This document shows positions 8,544 through 19,503 of a stretch of DNA of 48,897 bases, one piece after another. The stretch's first letter is position 1; every line of letters begins with the position of its first letter. The position numbers and the translations under genes are program-made. This stretch comes from Candidatus Kuenenia stuttgartensis (GTDB lineage Bacteria; Planctomycetota; Planctomycetia; Pirellulales; UBA1268), in contig CAMDDA010000005.1 in the NCBI GenBank assembly GCA_945890755.1, forward strand, positions 1-48,897, written 5' to 3'. Below the pieces are notes generated by a model. The model saw only the letters and a list, made by a program, of their open reading frames with translations, ran no database searches and had not been told where the DNA came from.

Positions 8544-9611
8544 TCACTTCAGCCCCGGGCGTCGATCGAGGGCGCCGCGGACACCGAGTTGCTCGGGGTG
8601 GCGGGCGATCTTGTCGGTGAACACGCGGACGTCGTCCACGATCGGCCGCAGCTCCTTGGTGAGGTTGTTCACGTTGGCGGCCGCCTGGGCGAGGTCGTCG
8701 TAGACCTTCGGGTCGCGAACGAGCTTGCCGAGCGTGCCATCCGATTCATTGAGCGCGCGGGTGAAGAAGGTGGCCTGCTGGAGCACCTCGTCGAGCCGAC
8801 CGATCGTCTTGTCGACCTGGGCCACCATGCCCTCGCCTCGCTCGCCGAGCGGCCGGGTGAGTCCCTCGAGGTTCCGCAGGTTGCGGTCGGCCGTGTCCAC
8901 CGTCGTGCCGATGCCCTGCACGGTGGTGCGGAGGTCGTTTATCACCTCCGGCAGGCTGTTGAGCGTCTGCTTGAGATTCGCCCGGGCGTTGGCGTCGCCC
9001 ATGACGTCGTTGATGTTGTCCATCGCCAGGCTGAAGGCGTCGAGGGCCTTCTCCGTCTTCGCCACCATCTTCGAGAACGTGTCGTCGTCGCCGAGCAGGA
9101 GCCGGTCGAGGTTGGCCGAGAGCTTCGTCACCGACTCGCTGGCCTGCGTCAGCGATTCGAGTGCCGCGCCGAGCTTCGGCTCGAGCGTGGCGAAGACCTC
9201 GAAGGGATCGCGGGAGACGGCGCCCACGAGCACTTCCTCGGGAGCGATCCGCTGCCGCGGCGGGACGACCCGGCCCGGAACGAGTTGGATCTCGGCGTCG
9301 CCGAGCAGCGTGGTGGCGATCCGTGGCTGCTCGTCCTTGTAGATCGGCACGTACGAGTCGATGTCGGCCACGACGCTCACGCCCCCCTTTTCGTCGAGCT
9401 CCACGTCGGCAACGCGGCCGACCAGGATGCCGTTTTTCCGCACGGGCGTGCCGTTCGACACGCCACGGGCGTCGGCGAAGCTCATCTTGAGCGGATAGGT
9501 CGCCTGCACGAGCGAGGGCAGGTCGCCGAAGAGCACGATCAGGATGCCGGCGATGATGGCCGTCGCCAGCACCACCACGCCCACGCGGAACTGCATCATG
9601 CGGTCATTCAC
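8544..9611 (-). CDS. mlaD: MlaD-like MCE-domain lipid-transport protein
   Basis: A 355-residue protein with one N-terminal transmembrane helix (VGVVVLATAIIAGILIVLFG) and a single MCE domain at about 40-120 (GVSNGTPVRKNGILVGRV). A long helical, coiled-coil-rich tail of about 220 residues follows. MCE proteins form hexameric periplasmic rings that carry phospholipids between membranes with the MlaE permease and MlaF ATPase, both encoded upstream here. The long tail is closer to needle-forming MCE proteins than to short E. coli MlaD. The GTG start at 9611 overlaps the mlaF stop as GTGA, implying translational coupling; an ATG at 9599 is the alternative. Confidence 0.88.
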   Translation of the reverse strand: MNDRMMQFRVGVVVLATAIIAGILIVLFGDLPSLVQATYPLKMSFADARGVSNGTPVRKNGILVGRVADVELDEKGGVSVVADIDSYVPIYKDEQPRIATTLLGDAEIQLVPGRVVPPRQRIAPEEVLVGAVSRDPFEVFATLEPKLGAALESLTQASESVTKLSANLDRLLLGDDDTFSKMVAKTEKALDAFSLAMDNINDVMGDANARANLKQTLNSLPEVINDLRTTVQGIGTTVDTADRNLRNLEGLTRPLGERGEGMVAQVDKTIGRLDEVLQQATFFTRALNESDGTLGKLVRDPKVYDDLAQAAANVNNLTKELRPIVDDVRVFTDKIARHPEQLGVRGALDRRPGLK

Positions 9612-10537
9612 GTCGCGTCCTCCTCGTCTTCTTCAGCTGTCTCGTCGTCGATGCTCGCATCGTGGGCCGTAGCAGCGGGCCGGCCGCGGTCGGTCAGGCC
9701 CTGCTCCTCGAGCAGCTCCGTCAGCCGGTTGCCGGCCCGGCCTTCGATGAACTGGCGAACCCGCGGGTCGCGGGTGCGGTCGAGTTCTGCGGGCGTGCCG
9801 TCGAACACGATCTGCGGCTCGTCGGGCCGCAGCCGGAAGAGCGGGTAGAGCATGATGATCCGGTCGGCTACCTTGCGGGCCGTCGACATGTCGTGCGTGA
9901 CGACCACGCTCGTCACCCGCGGCCGCTCCCGCACCCGCAGGATCAGCTCGTTGATCACGTCGGTCATGATCGGGTCGAGGCCGGTGGTCGGCTCGTCGTA
10001 GAGCACGAGTTGGGGATCGAGGGCCAGTGCCCGGGCGAGACCTGCCCGCTTCCGCATGCCCCCGGAGAGCTGCACAGGCTTCTTCAACAGTACCGTTCGC
10101 GGCAGCCCCACCTCGTCGACCAGGGTGCCCACGATCTCTGCGATCTCCCGCTCGGAGAGCCGCGTGTGCTCCCGGAGCGGGAAGGCGATGTTGTCGGCGA
10201 TCGTATAGCTGTCGAAGAGGGCGGCCCCCTGGAACACGAAGCCATACTTCGTGCGGAGATGGGCCAGCTGGCGGTCGTTCATCCGAGTCAGTGACCGGCC
10301 CTCGAAGGCGACGTCGCCCGCGGTCGGCCGCACGAGGCCGATCATCGTCTTGAGCAGCACCGTCTTGCCACAGCCGCTCTCCCCGAGCACGACGAGCGTC
10401 TGCCCGGCATCCAGTTCGAGCGAGATGTCGCGGAGCACCTCCTGGCTGCCGAATTGCACGCCGAGACCATCCACCCGCAGAACGGGCGGGTCGGCCTCGG
10501 CACTGGCTCGGGATGTGGCGGGGGCGGCGGCAGGCAT
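9608..10537 (-). CDS. mlaF: MlaF-like ABC ATPase
   Basis: A 309-residue ATPase with Walker A GESGCGKT, signature LSGGM, Walker B LVLYDEPTTGLDP and H-loop VVTHD. The LSGGMRKR form and the sequence FQGAALFDS are typical of ATPases serving MlaE-type permeases. It energises phospholipid transport across the periplasm with MlaE and MlaD. Residues after about 265 form an extension ending in an acidic tail (DDETAEEDEEDA) beyond the minimal ATPase. It starts 18 nt after mlaE and overlaps mlaD by 4 bp, so the three genes form one operon. Confidence 0.92.
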   Translation of the reverse strand: MPAAAPATSRASAEADPPVLRVDGLGVQFGSQEVLRDISLELDAGQTLVVLGESGCGKTVLLKTMIGLVRPTAGDVAFEGRSLTRMNDRQLAHLRTKYGFVFQGAALFDSYTIADNIAFPLREHTRLSEREIAEIVGTLVDEVGLPRTVLLKKPVQLSGGMRKRAGLARALALDPQLVLYDEPTTGLDPIMTDVINELILRVRERPRVTSVVVTHDMSTARKVADRIIMLYPLFRLRPDEPQIVFDGTPAELDRTRDPRVRQFIEGRAGNRLTELLEEQGLTDRGRPAATAHDASIDDETAEEDEEDAT

Positions 10538-10555
10538 GGGGGGGTGGCTCGCGGG

Positions 10556-11422
10556 TCAGAGCAGCTTGCGGGGCCCTTCGGGCCGGAAGAAGTCGTGCAG
10601 GTTGTTGAGCCCGATCCCGAGAAACAGGTCGAGCACGAGGATCAGGACGAACGAATGCACGAAGGCATTGGTGGCGGCCCGTCCCACGCCCTCGGCGCCG
10701 GGGGTGCAGTGAAAGCCGTGGTGGCAGCTCACGAGCGCGATCGCCGCGCCGAAGAAAAAGCTTTTGAAGATGCCCATCAGGAAGTCGAAGGCATCGACGT
10801 AGGCCCGGGAATTTTCCCAGTAGTGGTGGTAGTCGATCCCGAGCAGCACGTGCGAGTAGAGATAGCCGCCGAGCACGCCCATGAAATCGGCCATCACCGT
10901 GAGCGACGGAATGAGCACGAGGCAGCCGAGGAATCGGGGCACGACGAGATAGTAGATCGGGTTGGCCCCCATGCTCTCGAGCGCGTCGATCTGCTCGGTC
11001 ACCCGCATCGTGCCGAGTTCGGCGGCCATCGCGCTACCGACACGGCCCGCGAGCATCGTGGCCGCGAGCACGGGGCCAAGCTCGCGGACGAGCGAGAGGT
11101 TGATCACGGAGCCGAGCCGCGTCTCGAGGCCGAGCGCCTTGAACTGGGCGTAGCTCTGCACGGCGAGCACCATGCCGATGAAGAGTCCCGTGAGCGCGAC
11201 CACCGGGAGCGACATCACGCCGATCTGGTAGAAGCTCGGCAGGAGCACCTCGCGCCGCTGCCGCCGGGCGAACATCCAGCCGAACGTCTGGAGTGTGAAG
11301 ATCGCCACGTCGCCGATGCCGGCGACGCTCGACATCGCAAAGCTGCCGAGGTTGGCGACCATCCCGGTGAGCCAGCCGTGGAGGGCGGGCTGTGGGGCGG
11401 CGGTGACGGGTGAACTGGCCAT
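10556..11422 (-). CDS. mlaE: MlaE-family ABC permease
   Basis: A 288-residue integral membrane protein with five or six hydrophobic helices. The conserved core ([14 protein letters not shown], then [20 protein letters not shown] and [20 protein letters not shown]) is diagnostic of the MlaE family. It forms the inner-membrane channel of the Mla lipid transporter. An upstream open extension to 11644 runs through REP-like repeat DNA and lacks family residues, so I took the ATG at 11422 (MASSPVTAA). It is the first gene of mlaE-mlaF-mlaD. Confidence 0.92.
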   Translation of the reverse strand: MASSPVTAAPQPALHGWLTGMVANLGSFAMSSVAGIGDVAIFTLQTFGWMFARRQRREVLLPSFYQIGVMSLPVVALTGLFIGMVLAVQSYAQFKALGLETRLGSVINLSLVRELGPVLAATMLAGRVGSAMAAELGTMRVTEQIDALESMGANPIYYLVVPRFLGCLVLIPSLTVMADFMGVLGGYLYSHVLLGIDYHHYWENSRAYVDAFDFLMGIFKSFFFGAAIALVSCHHGFHCTPGAEGVGRAATNAFVHSFVLILVLDLFLGIGLNNLHDFFRPEGPRKLL

Positions 11423-11561
11423 GGTGAGCGTGTCCGAGGGGGCGTGCGCAGTGGAGGCGCACCACACCCTGCCGGTCGTATCGGCTATGCCGGTCGGGCA
11501 GCATGAGCCGACTGCAGCGGCTTCCCGTTGCGGCGGCAATCTGGGCGAGCTGCGTGGCCCG

Positions 11562-11653
11562 TAGGCCCGGCACTCCGTGACAAGCATGCCAGCCTTAGGC
11601 CCGTCACTCCGTGACGGGCTGTCTGCTTGCCCGTTGCGGAGCAACGGGCCTAC
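11562..11653. repeat. REP-like palindrome array D
   Basis: Three units: a degenerate GCCCGGCAC copy, a perfect GCCCGTCAC/GTGACGGGC palindrome, and a GCCCGTTGC/GCAACGGGC palindrome with its first arm shortened. TAGGCC and GGCCTAC bound the ends. The right edge is 8 nt from the stop codon of the minus-strand AAA ATPase gene. With about 140 nt of featureless sequence it forms the gap to mlaE. Confidence 0.82.
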
Positions 11654-11661
11654 GTGCGTTA

Positions 11662-13005
11662 TCAGAGATAGCGGCGGCGGTTGAGGGCGGCCTTCCAGCG
11701 GCCCGACTCGGCAATGTCGGCGAGCTGCTGCTGCGTGAACGACTCGCCGTGCTCGAGCACCGCCCGGCGGACGACTTCCTTGACGTCTGCACCGCTGGCT
11801 CCCTCGAGGATCCGGGCCAGGGCGGGGATGTCGAGCGGGAGGTTCAGCGGGCCGAGATGCCGCTCCAGGATGCCGATTCGTGAGGCCTCGTCGGGCATCG
11901 GCAGCGTGACGACCATGTCGAACCGCGAGCTCCGCTGGGCAGCTGGATCGAGCGACTTGGGATCATTGGTGGTGGCGATCGTGAGAATGTCCTCCCGCTG
12001 TCGCACCCCGTCGAGCGTGGCCAGGAAATCGGCGAGCGGCGCGTTGTTGCCGCTACCGTCACGGTGGCCGAGCACGAGGTCGATGTCGTCGAGCACCACG
12101 AGCGTGGGGCCGAACGTGTCGGCCTCTGCGTAAAGGTCGGCGATGGTATGCCGCATCGAGTTCGCATCGGCAAGGATCGTCGTATAGCGGCCTGCCAGCT
12201 CGGCGCCGATCACCCGTACGAGATGCGTCTTGCCCACTCCCGGTGGCCCGGCGATCAGGAGCCCGCGATTGGTGCCCAGCCCCAGCCGCCGCAGGATGTC
12301 GCGGCGACTGGTGGCCGAGGCGAGGAACACGTCGATCTCGGACCACACTGACGCGAGCAAGACGAGGCCGGCACGGTCGCTTGCCAGCGCCGGGCTGACA
12401 CCGATCCGCACGCAGCCATCGTCGACACTCGCCTGCAGCACGCGGCCCCGGAGCGGGTTCTCATTCGTCTTGAGCCGTGCGCGGAAGCTGCGGAGCACGT
12501 CTTCGGCGACCGGCTTGTCGGCTGTCACCGACAGGATCGCGAATTCCCGCTGCCAGTGCCGGTCATCGATGACCACGCAGAGCGGAGGCTGGGCCAGCGT
12601 GCGGGCCGGGAAGAAGGCGATCAGCCGACTGGGCACGGCGAGCTGCTGGTCGATGCCGATTTCGATCTGCGACCAGGTGGGGGGCAGGCCGTCGCCGGGG
12701 GAGCCGATGACCACGGCATCGCCGTGCTTCTCGATCTCCATCCGGAGCAGATTGCCGAGCACCGTCAGCGATGACGTGGGCCCGGTGGACTTCGTGCTGG
12801 CCAGCCGCATCGGGTCGACGCCGAGGTGGCGGCAGGCGAACAGATTGGGGGAGATCGCCGCCGATGGCTCGTTGCCGAGCAGTTCGCCGAGCACCCGCAG
12901 AGTGGCCCGGGTCTCCTCGCTCGCGTTGGCGAGCACCGTGTCGATCGTCCGTGCAGCGTCGCCGCTCATGCCGTCGCCCGTGGCCTTGCTCATGTCGCCG
13001 CTCAT
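11662..13005 (-). CDS. AAA+ ATPase (CDC48/FtsH-like single AAA domain)
   Basis: A 447-residue protein. Residues about 1-190 are an N-terminal domain I do not recognise. The AAA core (about 230-420) has Walker A GPPGVGKT, Walker [11 protein letters not shown], sensor-1 ATTND and an arginine-finger region RSSRFD. No protease motif or membrane helix is seen, so a chaperone or remodelling role is all that can be inferred. The ATG at 13005 begins a curious MSGDMSK...MSGD repeat; an alternative ATG is at 12993. Longer frames extend into the upstream kinase-like gene and are Arg/Pro-rich, so I reject them. It starts 26 nt behind the kinase-like gene, suggesting an operon. Confidence 0.8.
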   Translation of the reverse strand: MSGDMSKATGDGMSGDAARTIDTVLANASEETRATLRVLGELLGNEPSAAISPNLFACRHLGVDPMRLASTKSTGPTSSLTVLGNLLRMEIEKHGDAVVIGSPGDGLPPTWSQIEIGIDQQLAVPSRLIAFFPARTLAQPPLCVVIDDRHWQREFAILSVTADKPVAEDVLRSFRARLKTNENPLRGRVLQASVDDGCVRIGVSPALASDRAGLVLLASVWSEIDVFLASATSRRDILRRLGLGTNRGLLIAGPPGVGKTHLVRVIGAELAGRYTTILADANSMRHTIADLYAEADTFGPTLVVLDDIDLVLGHRDGSGNNAPLADFLATLDGVRQREDILTIATTNDPKSLDPAAQRSSRFDMVVTLPMPDEASRIGILERHLGPLNLPLDIPALARILEGASGADVKEVVRRAVLEHGESFTQQQLADIAESGRWKAALNRRRYL

Positions 13006-13031
13006 GGCAGTGAGCGTAACAGACGACCGCT

Positions 13032-13904
13032 TCAGGCGGCGGCGCGGCGGTGGGCGATCTCGGGGAAGGCCTCGGTGTGGGCCTGGCCGCCTCGCGAGCG
13101 GATGCCGAGCGTCGTGAGCAGCCCGCGGCGAACTCTGCGGAAGGGCACGGCCACGCAGCGGTGGGCCCGGATCCACCAGGGCCGCAGCCGCTCGAGATCG
13201 GCGGCGGTGGCCGAGATCTGGTCGGGGCGATGCCGCAGCCGGTGCTTGAGCATGTGGTAGTCGTCGCACCGCTGCAGGAGCCGCAGTACGCCGCCGAGGA
13301 GCCTGGCCGCCAGCCGGTTCGACCGCGGCAGGGCGAACGAGATCTGGAAGTCGATCAGGTGCGGCCGCCCCTCGTCGTCGACGAGGATGTTTTCGCGTTT
13401 GTGGAGATCGACGTGGGCCACGCCGCGGCCATGGGCCTCAGCAAGGAGCGCGGCGAGCCGGGGGAAGAATTCGTCATTTACCCGCTCGCCTTCGGCAAGC
13501 GCATGCCCTTCGATCCACTCGTGGGCGACCGCGTTTGTGAGCCGCCGCCCCTCGACCTCCACCGAGCCGAGCGACACCGGAATACCGTCGATGCCCGCGA
13601 GCCGTTTCATGAACTGCTCTTCGCGCCGGGCGAGCAGCCGGCCCAGCCAGGCCATCGGGATCACGAGGATCGGCTGGCGGCGGTTGAACTTGCAGATTGC
13701 CTTGCGGGATGCCGAGGCGTAGATCGCCGACGCGGCCCAGGAGTCGTGTTTGAGGGTGTCGAGCCGCCGAAACGACTCCCCCTGCATCCAGATCGTGCGC
13801 GGGGGCTCGTGCTTCCCGAGCGCCCGAAAGAGCGCCGGTCGCGGCCGCGCCGCCGCCTCGGGCTCCGCCACATGAATCCCCAACCCGCCCGCCTGGATCG
13901 CCAT
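13032..13904 (-). CDS. Kinase-fold protein (RIO/LPS-core-kinase-like)
   Basis: A 290-residue protein with a minimal kinase core. The motif VAHVDLHKRENILV carries the catalytic-loop Asp and Asn, and HLIDFQIS supplies the metal-binding Asp in place of DFG. Pairs like these occur in RIO-type and lipopolysaccharide-core (Kdo/WaaP-like) kinases, so it could phosphorylate a sugar lipid or a protein. The glycine-rich loop is not obvious. It is followed by the AAA gene 26 nt away. The start at 13904 is the first ATG of the frame; an internal ATG 40 codons later is possible. Confidence 0.65.
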   Translation of the reverse strand: MAIQAGGLGIHVAEPEAAARPRPALFRALGKHEPPRTIWMQGESFRRLDTLKHDSWAASAIYASASRKAICKFNRRQPILVIPMAWLGRLLARREEQFMKRLAGIDGIPVSLGSVEVEGRRLTNAVAHEWIEGHALAEGERVNDEFFPRLAALLAEAHGRGVAHVDLHKRENILVDDEGRPHLIDFQISFALPRSNRLAARLLGGVLRLLQRCDDYHMLKHRLRHRPDQISATAADLERLRPWWIRAHRCVAVPFRRVRRGLLTTLGIRSRGGQAHTEAFPEIAHRRAAA

Positions 13905-14025
13905 CTGGTTTCCCCCGCCTCGAGGAATGGCGGCGCAGCCGCCGCCAGAGGGGAGGATCGACGCTCAGAGGTCGTTCCTGCGGCATCTGCAGAGCAACCG
14001 GCAGGGATTGCCCGGATTGCCCACC

Positions 14026-14112
14026 GTAGGCCCGTCACTCCGTGACGGGCAGCCCGTTGCGGAGCAACAGGCCTACGAGGGGCGGCAGCCCGTTGCGGAG
14101 CAACAGGCCTAC
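14026..14112. repeat. REP-like palindrome array E
   Basis: One GCCCGTCAC/GTGACGGGC palindrome followed by two tandem copies of the GCCCGTTGC/GCAACAGGC type, each ending GGCCTACG. It begins 122 nt upstream of the kinase-like gene and ends 13 nt from the clpC stop codon. The tandem copies are nearly identical over about 30 bp, suggesting recent duplication. Confidence 0.83.
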
Positions 14113-14125
14113 GGGTGCATCTGGA

Positions 14126-16663
<2,538 letters not shown>

Positions 16664-16860
16664 GGGCTCTGATTCCTTCCCGGCGGTTGTCTGTTGTCCT
16701 GCCGAACTGCGGGCTCGTGGCGGGTGCCATTTCGGCAGCCCCCGTCTCTCTTTCCTCTCCTCTGCAAACCCTACGCCAACTCGTCGGAAATCGTTCGTTC
16801 ACGGCTCCGGTGTCAGGCGGGCCCACGCAGAAAGAGAACGCCGAATTCTAGGAGGACACC

Positions 16861-16913
16861 GGCGGAATGTCTGTGGCGGATGCCGCGGCGCGGTGAAAAC
16901 CGCGAATTCCGCC
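16861..16913. ncRNA. Three-way-junction-like structured element between the TPR gene and clpC
   Basis: In 53 nt an outer helix GGCGGAAT/ATTCCGCC (16861-16868 with 16906-16913) encloses two perfect inner hairpins. One is GCGG-ATG-CCGC (16876-16886). The other is a 6-bp stem CGCGGT/ACCGCG (16889-16904), whose loop reads GAAA on the plus strand. The arrangement is a compact three-way junction. It lies in the 297-nt gap between two minus-strand genes, so on the minus strand it could be a 3'-end structure of the TPR gene or part of the clpC leader. It has no T-run. Function is unknown and expression assumed. Confidence 0.35.
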
Positions 16914-16960
16914 GTCCCGCGCCGCTCCCGAGCCGGTAACGGACAGCCGTGACGCTCGGG

Positions 16961-17566
16961 TCAGGCGGCAGCCGTGCGGCCGCCCGCATCGTCTGCCTGC
17001 GGCTGTAGCGGGAGGATCGCCGGCTCCAGCGCGTCAGCCGGTGGCCGGCCATCGGCGTCGATCCGTCCCAGTTCCCGGACGATCGCCGCCTGCCAGATGC
17101 GGCCGGCGTCGGCGCGGGAAAGCTGATCGAGCGCCGCCCGGGCCTCGTCGAGTCGGCCCACGCGGCGGAGCAGCGTGCCGAGCAGGAGCTGGGCCTCGCC
17201 GTCGGTGGCATCCCGCTGGAGAAGCGTCCGCAATGTTGACTCCGCGGTGAGCCAATCATGGGCGAGATAGGCGTTGCGGGCCCGCACGTACAGCATGTCC
17301 GACTCGGCATCCCGGCCGGCAGCCAGTGGCGGTGGAAAAGCGGACACCGCCGAGGCCGTGGCGAGCCCCCAGATCACCGCCGTCGCCGCCCAGAGCGCGA
17401 TCCGCGCCGGAACATCGACGAGATCCGACCAGATCCAGGTGGTGAGCACCGCGATGTCGAGCGTGACGGCGAACCCGAGGGCGACCACCAGCCCGGGCAG
17501 GCTCCCCCGCAGCCAGAGCCAGGGCAGGCCCGGCCACAGCAGGGTGAGGTAGCGGGCGGCACGCAT
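16961..17566 (-). CDS. Small membrane protein with TPR-like C-terminal domain
   Basis: A 201-residue protein. The first 80 residues hold two or three hydrophobic helices (LPGLVVALGFAVTLDIAVLT; IALWAATAVIWGLATASAVS). Residues about 85-160 form tetratricopeptide-like helices (ARNAYLAHDWLTAESTLRTL, then AQLLLGTLLRRVGRLDEARA). This suggests a membrane-anchored protein-interaction scaffold; no specific family was recognised. It stands alone between clpC and the divergent thiE. A long Ala/Pro-rich tail ends the protein. Confidence 0.75.
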   Translation of the reverse strand: MRAARYLTLLWPGLPWLWLRGSLPGLVVALGFAVTLDIAVLTTWIWSDLVDVPARIALWAATAVIWGLATASAVSAFPPPLAAGRDAESDMLYVRARNAYLAHDWLTAESTLRTLLQRDATDGEAQLLLGTLLRRVGRLDEARAALDQLSRADAGRIWQAAIVRELGRIDADGRPPADALEPAILPLQPQADDAGGRTAAA

Positions 17567-17763
17567 AGCGTCGGCTCACGGGACGGAATCGCGGCGGAGT
17601 CTAGGAGCCGACCCCTGTTTCACAAACCCGTATCTGTTCAGGCTTTATAGTGGCGTGTCAGAAAAGGTAGGCGAGGGGGTCGGTGCAAGCTCGAGGAGCA
17701 TTTGGACCGAGTCTTCGAGGTCCCGCGACGAGACTTGTACCGCCCCTGAGCCGGTGAATCTCT

Positions 17764-17784
17764 CTCGAGCCGCTCCAACTCGAG
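17764..17784. repeat. Short direct repeat upstream of thiE
   Basis: The palindrome CTCGAG occurs at 17764-17769 and 17779-17784, each followed by CCGC, giving a 10-nt direct repeat with a 15-nt period. It ends 27 nt before the thiE start and could be an operator or pair as a 6-bp hairpin. The surrounding 245-nt gap (17567-17811) was checked for a TPP riboswitch. A CTGAG occurs, but the partner motifs are absent. Confidence 0.3.
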
Positions 17785-17811
17785 CCGCGAGAAAAGGCAG
17801 GTAGGAAAATC

Positions 17812-18900
17812 ATGCAGACCAGTGAAGACGGGCAGGGTGGCGTGGCTGGCGTGTGGCGGGCGATCGATGCCTCGGCCAATCGGGCGGCCGAGGCGATCCG
17901 GGTGCTGGAAGACGTGGCCCGGTTCGTGCTCGACGATGTGGGGCTGACGAGCCTTGCCAAAGAGCTGCGGCACGAACTGGCCGCGGCCCTCGCACACCGG
18001 GGGCTCGAGTCGCGGATCGCGCTGCGCGACGTGGAGGGCGACGTCGGCGCGGGCATGGCAAAGCCGGGGGCACTGCCGCGGGCGTCGGTTGCCGATCTCG
18101 TCGCTGCGAATGCCGCCCGCGGCACGCAGGCCGTGCGGAGCCTCGAGGAATGCGTGGCCGTGGTCGTGCCTGAGGCGGCGGCGGCGTTCGAGCGGATTCG
18201 GTATCGCCTCTACGCGCTCGAGCGGGGGGCGTCGGCGGCCGTGCGGTCGCGGGATCGGCTGGCCGGTGTCCGGCTCTGCGCGCTCGTCGATGGTCGCGGT
18301 GATCAGAAGGCGTTCGAACGGCTCGTCGAGTCGCTGCTCGAAGCGGGAGTGCGGATGCTGCAGATCCGCGACAAGTCGCTCACCGCACCAACGCTGGCGG
18401 CCCGGGCTGCCGCGGCCGTCGCGGTCGCCCGCCGGCATGATCGCGAGCGGCCGGCGCTGGTGATCGTGAACGATCGGGCCGACGTGGCGGCAGCGATCGG
18501 GGCCGATGGCGTGCATACCGGAGCCGACGATCTCGCGACGCCGCTCGTGCGGCGGGTGGTCGGTCCCGACCGGCTGCTCGGCCGCACCGCCCACGATTTC
18601 GCCGTGGCCCGCGCCGCGGTCGGTGAGGGCGCCGACTACCTCGGCATCGGCCCCTGCTTCCCGTCGCATACGAAATCGTTCGGCGAGTTCGCGCCGCGGG
18701 AGTTTCTCGCGCGGGTGGCCGCGGAGATCTCGCTGCCCACGTTCGCGATCGGGGGCGTGACCCTCGAGCGGCTCGAGTCGCTCGCCGCGCTCGGCATCCG
18801 CCGCGTGGCGGTGGCGTCGGCGATCACGGCGGCTGCGGATCCGGGGGCCGAGGCCGCGGCCTTCATCGAGCGGCTGGCGGAGCTGGATCTACCGGCATAG
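17812..18900 (+). CDS. thiE: Thiamine phosphate synthase with N-terminal ThiD2-like domain
   Basis: A 362-residue protein. Residues about 10-145 match the ThiD2 type (WRAIDASANRAAEAIRVLED). Residues about 150-355 are the ThiE TIM barrel with LQIRDKSL, VNDRADVA, GVHTGADDL, GADYLGIGPCFPSHTK and FAIGGVT. ThiE joins hydroxymethylpyrimidine diphosphate to thiazole phosphate. ThiD2 domains occur fused to ThiE and are thought to contribute to the pyrimidine kinase step or its control. The ATG at 17812 follows AGGAAAATC. Its last 38 bp overlap the 3' end of the convergent TlpA-like gene. Confidence 0.9.
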   Translation: MQTSEDGQGGVAGVWRAIDASANRAAEAIRVLEDVARFVLDDVGLTSLAKELRHELAAALAHRGLESRIALRDVEGDVGAGMAKPGALPRASVADLVAANAARGTQAVRSLEECVAVVVPEAAAAFERIRYRLYALERGASAAVRSRDRLAGVRLCALVDGRGDQKAFERLVESLLEAGVRMLQIRDKSLTAPTLAARAAAAVAVARRHDRERPALVIVNDRADVAAAIGADGVHTGADDLATPLVRRVVGPDRLLGRTAHDFAVARAAVGEGADYLGIGPCFPSHTKSFGEFAPREFLARVAAEISLPTFAIGGVTLERLESLAALGIRRVAVASAITAAADPGAEAAAFIERLAELDLPA

Positions 18901-19474
18901 CGGCCGACGACGGCCGCTCCTTCAGGAGCCGGAGCACGGCCTGGGCGATGTCGGCCTCGTCGCGGCTCCGATAACCCACCCAGACCTGTCGCACGCGGGC
19001 ATCCGGGCCGATGAGAAACGTCGTCGGGAAGGCTTCGAGTCCGTAGGCCGTGGCAAAGAGGCTGCGGGCAGGCGGATCGGCGAAGCCCCAGGGCCGCAGC
19101 GGTAACTTCTGTTCGACGAGAAACGCGGCTGTCGTCGCGGCGAGTTCCTCGATGTCGTCCGCCCCGCACGACACGGCCACGAGCTGAAACCGCGGCTCGT
19201 CGGCCAACTGGGTTGCCAGCCGGACGAGGCCGGGCAGTTCGCGGCGGCAGGGCGGGCACCAGGTGCCCCAGAAGTTGAGGAGCGTCACCTTGCCCGCGAG
19301 CGCTGGCGCGGTCGCCCGGGGATCGCCGAGCGACACGATGGGGAGCGGCCCGACGCCACGGCCAACGGCCGGATGGCTGCGGCCGGGAGCATCGCAGCCC
19401 GCGACGCCGATCGCCGCGATCGCGATGACGAGCATGAGCCGCCGCAACGTCTCGCGGCGCATGGTTGCTATCAT
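18863..19474 (-). CDS. TlpA/ResA-like thioredoxin lipoprotein
   Basis: A 203-residue exported thioredoxin-fold protein. The N-terminus is basic, then hydrophobic (LMLVIAIAAIGVAGC) and ends in a Gly-Cys, consistent with a lipobox and membrane anchoring. The redox motif is CPPC in LLNFWGTWCPPCRRELPGL, and the cis-proline region is AFPTTFLIG. Such proteins reduce periplasmic disulfides, for example in cytochrome c maturation; no partner gene is nearby. GAAGG lies just before the ATG at 19474; an ATG at 19462 is the alternative. Only 29 nt separate it from the divergent CYTH gene. Confidence 0.88.
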   Translation of the reverse strand: MIATMRRETLRRLMLVIAIAAIGVAGCDAPGRSHPAVGRGVGPLPIVSLGDPRATAPALAGKVTLLNFWGTWCPPCRRELPGLVRLATQLADEPRFQLVAVSCGADDIEELAATTAAFLVEQKLPLRPWGFADPPARSLFATAYGLEAFPTTFLIGPDARVRQVWVGYRSRDEADIAQAVLRLLKERPSSAAMPVDPAPPAAR

Positions 19475-19503
19475 CGGCCTTCAATCCTCAGGTGACCCTG
19501 TCA

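Noticed and set aside
11423-11644. N-terminal extension of MlaE
   Set aside because: It reads through REP-like repeat DNA, and the MlaE family begins near the ATG at 11422.
17650-17800. TPP riboswitch upstream of thiE
   Set aside because: A CTGAG is present, but the other conserved TPP segments are missing and the pairing order does not fit.
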